Below are positions 57,343 through 64,000 of a DNA stretch of 64,000 nt, piece after piece. A model generated the notes under the pieces. That model was not told the origin of the DNA. It did not search any database and worked only from the letters and a program-made list of their open reading frames with translations. Position numbers and translations under genes: made by a program. This DNA is from Xenopus tropicalis (taxonomy: Eukaryota; Chordata; Amphibia; Anura; Pipidae). Where the stretch lies: contig NC_030680.2 of NCBI RefSeq assembly GCF_000004195.4, positions 6,290,995-6,354,994 on the forward strand, written 5' to 3'. Positions within the stretch are counted from its first letter, which is position 1, and the number at the start of each line of letters is the position of its first letter.

Positions 57343-57972
57343 TTTCGCTATTTGGCCAAATCTTGCAGGAAAGATTCAGGGTTCAGGCGAAACCCAAAGT
57401 CCAGGATTCAGTTCGGGATTCCGCCAAGATTTGGGCTTTTTCAGCAGGATTCAGGGTTGGACTGGGGGGGTAAAGGGCCCACCGGGGCTCCTGCCGGCCG
57501 CGTCCCCTAACCCCCCACATGATTTTAAGAATTTGGATTAGGTTCGGCCAGGAACGTGGATTCGGCCGAATCCGAATCCTGCCAGGGTCGGACTGGGACG
57601 CCGGGACACCGGGAAAAATCCCAGTGGGCCCCAGCTTTAGTGGGCGGCCCGGTCCGACCCTTGCTGGCACTCCCCCTGCCCGACCGCTCCTCCCCTGATG
57701 CGTCAAATTTACGCGCTTGGGGGAGGACATTTGGTGGGGGGCCCTGCCAGGGGGGTTAGGGGGGCCCCAGCGAGGGGCGGGTTAGGGGACGTGGCTGGAG
57801 GGGCACCTGCAGGGCCCCTGGGGCGGGAGCCCCAGCGGGCCCTTTACCCCCCAGTCTGACCCTGAATCCTGCTGAAAAAGCCCAAATCTTGGCCGAATCC
57901 CAAACTGAATCCTGGACTTTGGGGATCGGCTGAACCCTGAATCTTTCCTGCAAGATTTGGCCGAATAGCGAA
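57343..57972. mobile_element. Foldback element with GC-rich insert
   Basis: Left arm 57343-57472 (ttcgctatttggccaaatct, ccaagatttgggctttttca, gcaggattcagggtt) is the reverse complement of right arm 57848-57972 (aaccctgaatctttcctgca and similar). The ~375-bp centre is the GC-rich interspersed repeat (gggtcggactggg at about 57583 and relatives). Interpreted as one dispersed element inside, or captured by, another. Confidence 0.7.
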
Positions 57973-58120
57973 ACAAATCCAAATCTTAATTTGAGAGCAC
58001 AGGGGCGAAGTAATATAATATATCGTCAGTTCGGGGTGGGACTAGGCCAGTGGGGCAACAGGACCCAGGCCTGGCGGTCCCCCGCTGATCTGCTTCCTCC
58101 AATCCCACTGAAGATTAGTA

Positions 58121-58935
58121 CAGGTATTGGGCCCCTTATCTGGAAACCCATTATCCAGAAAGTTCTGAATTACAGAAAGGCCGTCTCCCATAGACTCCAT
58201 ATTAATCAAATAATTCACGTTTTCAAAAATGATTCCCTTTTCTCAGTAATAATAAAACAGTACCTGTACTTGATCCCAACTAAGATATAATTACCCCTTA
58301 TTGGGGCAGAACAGCCCTATTGGGTTTATTTAATGGTTAAATGATTCCCTTTTCTCTGTAATAATAAAACAGTACCTGTACTTGATCCCAACTAAGATAT
58401 AATTACCCCTTATTGGGGCAGAACAGCCCTATTGGGTTTATTTAATGGTTAAATGATTCCCTTTTCTCTGTAATAATAAAACAGTACCTGTACTTGATCC
58501 CAACTAAGATATAATTACCCCTTATTGGGGCAGAACAGCCCTATTGGGTTTATTTCATGGTTAAATGATTCCCTTTTCTCTGTAATAATAAAACAGTACC
58601 TGTACTTGATCCCAACTAAGATATAATTACCCCTTATTGGGGCAGAACAGCCCTATTGGGTTTATTTAATGGTTAAATGATTCCCTTTTCTCTGTAATAA
58701 TAAAACAGTACCTGTACTTGATCCCAACTAAGATATAATTACCCCTTATTGGGGCAGAACAGTCCTATTGGGTTTATTTAATGGTTAAATGATTCCCTTT
58801 TCTCTGTAATAATAAAACAGTACCTGTACTTGATCCCAACTAAGATATAATTACCCCTTATTGGGGCAGAACAGCCCTATTGGGTTTATTTAATGGTTAA
58901 ATGATTCCCTTTTCTCAGTAATAATAAAACAGTAC
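58121..58935 (+). mobile_element. MITE with 112-bp internal tandem expansion, right end missing
   Basis: Left end caggtattgggccccttatc is preceded by TA, followed by ggaaacccattatccagaaa and cataga-ctccat. Then come about 6 units of a 112-bp repeat (ttatttaatggttaaatgat, tcccttttctctgtaataat, aaaacagtacctgtacttga, tcccaactaagatataatta, ccccttattggggcagaaca, gccctattgggt). It stops in mid-unit at 58935 without the right terminal repeat. An inverted, complete relative lies at 62825-63474. Confidence 0.8.
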
Positions 58936-59004
58936 AGAATCCTAGCAGCTGAGGATGACAAAAGACACGCCCATTAAGCGTAACCCCTCCTTTATGTTTT
59001 GCAG

Positions 59005-59154
59005 CCGGCCAATGTCCCGAGCAGAAACGTGAATTCGGGGAACGAGTGCAACGACACCAAAGAAGTCATCAATCAGAACAAGGTGAAGTCCATGGCGACG
59101 CAGCTACTCGCAAAGTTTGAGGAAAACGCCCCAAATACGTCGCTACGGCGACAG
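59005..59154 (+). CDS. mical2: MICAL2 exon 15 (residues 688-737)
   Basis: Encodes PANVPSRNVNSGNECNDTKE, VINQNKVKSMATQLLAKFEE, NAPNTSLRRQ. NQNKVKSMA-QLLAKFEE is a conserved helix downstream of the NLS in MICAL2 and MICAL3. The acceptor is ttatgttttgcag at 59004. The donor is CGACAG followed by gtaagc at 59155. Phase is 0 on both sides. Confidence 0.97.
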
Positions 59155-59221
59155 GTAAGCGATGGGAGATCTTCTCCAGCCCAGTTGTGTTGCTTTTATG
59201 TTTCTTTATAGGTATATTTGA

Positions 59222-59395
59222 CCTGTGTTCCATAGAGCTCACAATCTAGTTGGAGCTTAAACACTTCTGTTACTTTTTTTCGGACTTGTTTCAGTTAACC
59301 CTTTCCCTGTGTTCCATAGAGCTAGCAATCTAATTGGAGCTTAAACAGGACTTCTGTTATTGTTTTTAGGACTTGTTTCAGTTAACCCTTTCCCT
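59222..59395 (+). repeat. ~87-bp tandem duplication in intron 15
   Basis: gtgttccatagagct(c/a)(a/g)caatct, gttggagcttaaac and ggacttgtttcagttaaccc occur twice in direct order (about 59222-59305 and 59307-59395). The second copy has a short insertion (aggacttc). Confidence 0.85.
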
Positions 59396-60103
59396 TTCAG
59401 CGATTCCCATGAACAAAATCCATTTTGAATGGGGAGTAACCCCCGTTTATACCAACGAATCAGATTCCCCCTTTTATTCTTCTTAATGCGCAATAAAAAT
59501 GAGTTATTTTGCCTATAGCAACCAATCATTAGCTTCCATTATTCTAACTACCATCCTGTTGCTATGCATAATATAACCCATAGCAACCTTTTATTCGCTT
59601 TCATTTTTTCGCCTGCACTAGAACAAAAAAAAAAACTAACTGCTGATTGGTTACTATGCAACCCATAGCAACCAGATGTTGACTTGTTTTTCATTCTTTT
59701 TAGTGCCCTAGACCTAACTGCTGATTGGTTGTTATGCCGTTCATAGCAACCAAACCAGTTTTGGCTTTTTCATCATTATAATAACATTTGTCCAATACAA
59801 GCTAATTGCAATTAGAGGAAATTATATGTATAGTATATGGACTTATATAACTTGTACGTGTTTAACCCCTAATGCAACATGACAGACGGTAGAACTTGCC
59901 CTTTATTCTGTCGCTTTCCAATGCTTTTCTGTATTCACAGGACTGATTACTAATATCTCTGATGTTCTCTCTTGGTCAACTGGCTGCTGCTACCGACTAC
60001 AACTCCCAGCATCCTTGGCGGGACTTGTAATACTGGAAGGCTTGCCAGTTAACCATCGCTGGTCTTGCTAATCTTCTGTTTCTCTGCCTTACTGTCCCTG
60101 AAG
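59396..60103. other. Intron 15 remainder with diverged repeats
   Basis: 59505-59775 contains three diverged modules with catagcaacc and ctgctgattggtt, typical of an interspersed repeat. No exon or RNA gene seen up to the exon 16 acceptor at 60103. Confidence 0.5.
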
Positions 60104-60235
60104 GAGTCTTTAACCCTTTCCGAAGCAGATCAGGCAGTGACTGCACCCCTTACTGATCCTCCTCCTGTTAACCCTCGCTTTGCTAAACCTCAGGAGCCAA
60201 CCCCCAGCCCGCCACAGGCCGAGACTAAAAGGCAG
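60104..60235 (+). CDS. mical2: MICAL2 exon 16 (residues 738-781)
   Basis: 44 codons: ESLTLSEADQAVTAPLTDPP, PVNPRFAKPQEPTPSPPQAE, TKRQ. Proline-rich and disordered, in the same place as the human PKPEEATPSPSPPLKRQ stretch as I recall it. The acceptor is ctgtccctgaag at 60103. The donor is AGGCAG followed by gtacga at 60236, phase 0. Boundary confidence is slightly lower because the exon is poorly conserved. Confidence 0.9.
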
Positions 60236-60528
60236 GTACGACTTGGGCCACTTTCTAATGGAGGGCAAGTGGGCCACCCTGGCATGGTTTGGGGTGTCAG
60301 TAGAAACCTTTGGGGTCCTATATAGCGCTTATATATATAAAGGTGGGGATGAACGCTGGCCAATGGTGCATCAGCAAACCCGTCCAATCAACAATTGACC
60401 CCTGACTTACAGCCCCCGGGGGGGGTCAGTTGCCCCCCTATAACGCACTTATGCGGATATTGGCGCTGCGTTTGTGACCCCCCAAGGCCGGCGCAGTCCC
60501 TTTTATTCACGTGCAGTTTCTCCCCCAG

Positions 60529-60747
60529 TTCCAGGCGGTTAGTAGGACGCAGCCGGTGGTCAGACCACCCGTACAGCCCAGGCCTGGGCCGGCCAAACCG
60601 ACCCGCGAGCTGAGGGTGGTAGAGAGAGCGCAGTCCCACCCCGACGACCTGGGAAGGAGCGAGTCTCTCTCTTCCGCCTGTCCCTCTGCTCTCGTGCTCT
60701 CTAACATACTTGAACGCCTCCAGGATCTCGAAGAGAAAGCTCAGCAG
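60529..60747 (+). CDS. mical2: MICAL2 exon 17 (residues 782-854)
   Basis: 73 codons: a basic, Pro-rich part (RTQPVVRPPVQPRPGPAKPT) followed by a helix SNILERLQDLEEKAQQ that aligns with human SGVLWRLQQVEEKILQ in memory. Probably a disordered linker ending in a short coiled coil. The acceptor is gcagtttctcccccag at 60528. The donor is CAGCAG followed by gtgatt at 60748, phase 0. If intron 17 is retained, the frame stays open for 17 more codons to TAA at 60799. Confidence 0.93.
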
Positions 60748-60807
60748 GTGATTGGCCCCCCGACTCCCTCTGGCCTCATTCATTGCTTTGTCTCCTAATT
60801 CTGCCCC

Positions 60808-61122
60808 ATTATTATTATTAACATTTATTTATAAAGCGCCAACATATCCCGCAGCGCTGTACAATAAGTGGGTTACATACATTGGACATACAGAGTAACA
60901 TATAAAGCAATCAGTAACCGATACAAGAGGGGAAGGGAGCCCTGCCCAAAAGAGCTTACACTCTACAAGGAGTAACATATAAAGCAATCAGTAACCGATA
61001 CAAGAGGGGAAGAGAGCCCTGCCCAAAAGAGCTTACACTCTACAAGGAGTAACATATAAAGCAATCAGTAACCGATACAGGAGGGGAAGAGAGCCCTGCC
61101 CAGAAGAGCTTACAATCTACAA
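60808..61122 (+). mobile_element. Interspersed element with 77-bp internal repeat (~3 units)
   Basis: Leader acatttatttataaagcgcc, aacatatcccgcagcgctgt is followed by about three 77-bp units (gtaacatataaagcaatcag...). Same family as 34521-35308 (direct) and 36571-37190 (inverted), with the fewest units. Confidence 0.85.
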
Positions 61123-61317
61123 GTCATTTATTCACCTACATACACTGTATATCCCCATATTAGTAGCCCCAATATCTGATTCCCTGGGGGCTCAGCAGTA
61201 AGATAATCAGGGTGAGTTGGGGTTAGATGGGCAGAGGTCTAGGGCTTATATCTATATAGCTGTTAATGAACTACAGCTCCCAGCATCCTTATTGGTTATT
61301 ACAGTAATCAGTAAAAT

Positions 61318-61864
61318 ACTGTTCCTGCTGAATTGTGCTTAGTACAGGGAAATCCCTATGTGCCATAGTTTTATGGTATCTCTCTGTACAGGCTATGAGC
61401 AAACTTAGGAGGCTGTTCCTGCTGAATTGTGCTTAGTACAGGGGAATCCCTATGTGCCATAGTTTTATGGTATCTCTCTGTACAGGCTATGAGCAAACTT
61501 AGGGGGCTGTTCCTGCTGAATTGTGCTTAGTACAGGGGAATCCCTATGTGCCATAGTTTTATGGTATCTCTCTGTACAGGCTATGGGCAAACTTAGGGGG
61601 CTGTTCCTGCTGAATTGTGCTTAGTACAGGGGAATCCCTATGTGCCATAGTTTTATGGTGTCTCTCTGTACAGGCTATGAGCAAACTTAGGGGGCTGTTC
61701 CTGCTGAATTGTGCTTAGTACAGGGGAATCCCTATGCTGCCATAGTTTTATGGTATCTCTCTGTACAGGCTATGAGCAAACTTAGGGGGCTGTTCCTGCT
61801 GAATTGTGCTTAGTACAGGGGAATCCCTATGTGCCATAGTTTTATGGTATCTCTCTGTACAGGC
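61318..61864 (+). repeat. 94-bp minisatellite, intron 17 copy (~5.8 units)
   Basis: Begins actgttcctgctgaattgtg, the same unit position as the intron 4 array, and ends tctctctgtacaggcta at 61864. It shares with the intron 11 array the ctgccatag variant (about 61737). Confidence 0.97.
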
Positions 61865-62143
61865 TAATACATGAATCTGATCTCCCACATTAGCATCAGT
61901 ACTACAAAAGAAATCTCACTTTGGATGCTGGGAGTTGTAGTTCCAGGCAGCAGAAGGCAGAGAGTTTAGCATCCCCAATGGTCACATTTATAATGTATTT
62001 GGCAGTTTTTCCATGTTTCCCAGGGAAAGTCTCGGCCTCCCATCCCTTCCCATGACAGTTCCCGTTGCTTTGATCTTTATTCCCAGTTCCTGTGCTCCAA
62101 TCCCCTTCTCTTTTCCTTCCTTCCTTTCTCTCTGTCGCTACAG

Positions 62144-62245
62144 AAACGGGCTCAGAATTTAGCAAACAGAGACTTTCACAAAAAGAACATAAAGGAGAAG
62201 GCGGCTCACCTGGCCTCCTTGTTCGGCTCCGTGGATTTGCCCAAG
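62144..62245 (+). CDS. mical2: MICAL2 exon 18 (residues 855-888), last exon in window
   Basis: Encodes [20 protein letters not shown], then [14 protein letters not shown], closely matching human MICAL2 [20 protein letters not shown]. Basic helical linker upstream of the LIM zinc-binding domain, whose exons must lie beyond 64000. The acceptor is ttctctctgtcgctacag at 62143. The donor is CCCAAG followed by gtgaat at 62246, phase 0. The gene is therefore incomplete in the window. Confidence 0.97.
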
Positions 62246-62645
62246 GTGAATATCCCACAACCAACCCCTATCGCTTTGCTATGCCAGAAATGCATCCCAA
62301 AAGAAAGGTTTACTTACCCTTTAGTGAGGAATGTGGAGAATTCCTGATACTGATGCGAAACGCGTTGACCCCTGAGGAGGTCGGTGTTAATCTCTGGACA
62401 AGTGAACTTTGTAAATTGCTGGTTGGGTCACGATAACCGAGATCAGTCTCTGAATTCTTCAATTATTTTCAGCAAAGGGGGGGGGGCAACTACCAATCAA
62501 GTTGGGCGTTTACAGTAGAAACAGATGCTGGAACCCAGGAAGCAGGAGAATTATTTAGCCTCACTGTACCACCAACGCATTTCAGCACCACGGGAGGTTT
62601 ACCTTTGAGTTAAGTTGTAGTATGTTATAGAATGGCCAGTTCTAA
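62246..62645. other. Start of intron 18
   Basis: No exon seen. 62347-62385 holds gatgcgaaacgcgttg next to acccctgaggagg, which resembles a motif I recall from dispersed amphibian and fish repeats. A G run lies at about 62477-62485. Confidence 0.4.
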
Positions 62646-63619
62646 GCAACTTTTCAATTGGTCTTCATTATTTATTTGTTGTAGTTCTTCATTTATTTGC
62701 CTTATTCTATGGGGGTCACTGACCCCGGCAGCCAAAAAACTATTGATCTGTGAGGCTCCAGTTTTATTGTTATTGTTACTTTTTGTAACTTTCTTTTCTA
62801 TTTAGCCCCCCCCCTATTCATATACAGGTATAGGACCCGTTATCCAGAATGCTCGGGACCAAGGGTATTCCGGATTAGAGGTTTTTCCATCATCTGGATC
62901 TCAATACCTTAAGTCAACAAAAAAATCAATAAACCCAATAGGGCTGTTCTGCCCCAATAAGGGGTAATTATATCTTAGTTGGGATCAAGTACAGGTACTG
63001 TTTTATTATTACAGAGAAAAGGGAATCATTTAACCATTAAATAAACCCAATAGGGCTGTTCTGCCCCCAATAAGGGGTAATTATATCTTAGTTGGGATCA
63101 AGTACAGGTACTGTTTTATTATTACAGAGAAAAGGGAATCATTTAACCATGAAATAAACCCAATAGGGCTGTTCTGCCCCAATAAGGGGTAATTATATCT
63201 TAGTTGAGATCAAGTACAGGTACTGTTTTATTATTACAGAGAAAAGGGAATCATTTAACCATGAAATAAACCCAATAGGGCTGTTCTGCCCCAATAAGGG
63301 GTAATTATATCTTAGTTGGGATCAAGTACAGGTACTGTTTTATTATTACAGAGAAAAGGGAATCATTTTTAAAATTCTGAATTATTTGATTAAAATGGAG
63401 TCTATGGGAGACGAGCTTTCCGTAATTCGGAGCTTTCTGGATCGTGGGTTTTCAGATAAGGGATCCTATACCTGTACCAGTCTCTCATCCAAACCACTCC
63501 CTGGTGGCTAAGGTAACTTGGACCCTAGCAACCAGAGAGCTGCTGAAACTCCAAACTGGAGAGCTCCTGAACTGAAAATGAAATACAAATAAAAAAATGA
63601 AGACCAATTGCAAGTTGTC
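62646..63619. mobile_element. Palindromic element interrupted by a MITE
   Basis: Left end gcaacttttcaattggtctt at 62646 and right end aatgaagaccaattgcaagt (to about 63619) are inverted repeats, the same as the tandem pair at 13485-14005. Left-half blocks (ggctccagttttattgtta) and right-half blocks (accctagcaacca) belong to the same element. They are separated by the insertion at 62825-63474. Confidence 0.75.
62825..63474 (-). mobile_element. MITE with 112-bp internal expansion, nested, full length
   Basis: Ends caggtataggacccgttatc (62825) and gataagggatcctatacctg (to 63474) are inverted repeats flanked by TA on both sides, consistent with a TA target. Inside are about 4 units of the same 112-bp repeat as 58121-58935 but in the opposite orientation. 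It sits inside the element 62646-63619. Confidence 0.85.
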
Positions 63620-64000
63620 TCAGAATATTATTATTATTATCTACATCATACTAAAAGTTAACTCACAGGTAAACAACCCCTTTGATACTTACAGAACATT
63701 GAGTGGGTTACTGAAAAATGAATCTGAAGCACAGGGGGGTGCCCTTTGCTCTGATGACGCCAATATGGGGGTGCACTAAAGGGCCCAGTGATTGGCTACA
63801 TCATAGTACCATAACGCGGCCCATGTACCTTGGTCACACTTACCCTTTAATTTATGTCTGTTGATATTACAGATATTTACATAATGGCTAATGATCGTAT
63901 TTAGGCTTTGAAGCTGCCATGTTGGCGAGTCAGTAACAGGCGGGCAATGAGGGTCTATGGATAAATGGATATAATACTGGGAAGTCGGAGGAGGAATATA
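63620..64000. other. Right edge, intron 18
   Basis: No exon of the LIM domain (no Cys/His zinc pattern) is visible before the window ends. Confidence 0.5.

Overview
The window is vertebrate nuclear DNA, most likely from a clawed frog (Xenopus). It has a multi-exon gene with canonical GT-AG introns, families of short palindromic elements that I recognise as frog-type MITEs, long intronic minisatellites, and no bacterial-style gene packing. The only gene I can support is on the + strand. It is the 5' two-thirds of a MICAL-family flavin monooxygenase, best matched to MICAL2 from memory of the human protein. Eighteen coding exons (1372-62245) join with fully consistent phases into 888 codons: helical N-terminus, FAD monooxygenase domain (GGGPCG, ADG and GDS motifs), calponin-homology (CH) domain, a bipartite nuclear localisation signal, and the linker before the LIM domain. 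The LIM and later exons lie beyond the right edge.

Layout. 1-1287: sequence upstream of the first coding exon, with a MITE-like palindrome and a ~160-bp triplication. 1288-1635: exon 1 with 84 nt of 5'UTR. 1636-22308: a 20.7-kb intron 1 that is mostly tandem arrays (units of about 13, 46, 19, 49, 130, 94, 82 and 100 bp). 22309-30955: exons 2-4, separated by a TCTA microsatellite, a 30-bp array, a 157-bp polypurine array and a 135-bp array. 33907-39361: exons 5-9, with MITEs and a 50-bp array that fills intron 6. 39362-47369: exons 10-13, with a 104-bp array, a 94-bp array and a long foldback hairpin. 47370-59004: exon 14 alone, between a 4-kb 43-bp array and a 2.2-kb 100-bp array. 59005-62245: exons 15-18, bracketed by two copies of one MITE in opposite orientation. 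62246-64000: start of intron 18 with nested MITEs.

By my count a little over half of the 64 kb is tandem repeat. Long reading frames in the repeat zones are artefacts of arrays whose unit happens to lack stop codons; they are not annotated as proteins. I see no operon, CRISPR array, rRNA, convincing tRNA or other independent gene.

The most interesting structure is the repeat architecture of one gene. At least four minisatellite families (94, 100, 104 and 43-46 bp) recur in two or more introns, always in the same orientation, sometimes starting 20-35 nt from a splice site. Exon 14 is a frame-neutral 69-nt exon carrying half of the nuclear localisation signal. It has a weak 5' splice site and sits between two of the largest arrays, which makes it the best candidate for a regulated splice switch. 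All family assignments and comparisons with other species come from memory and were not checked by a search.
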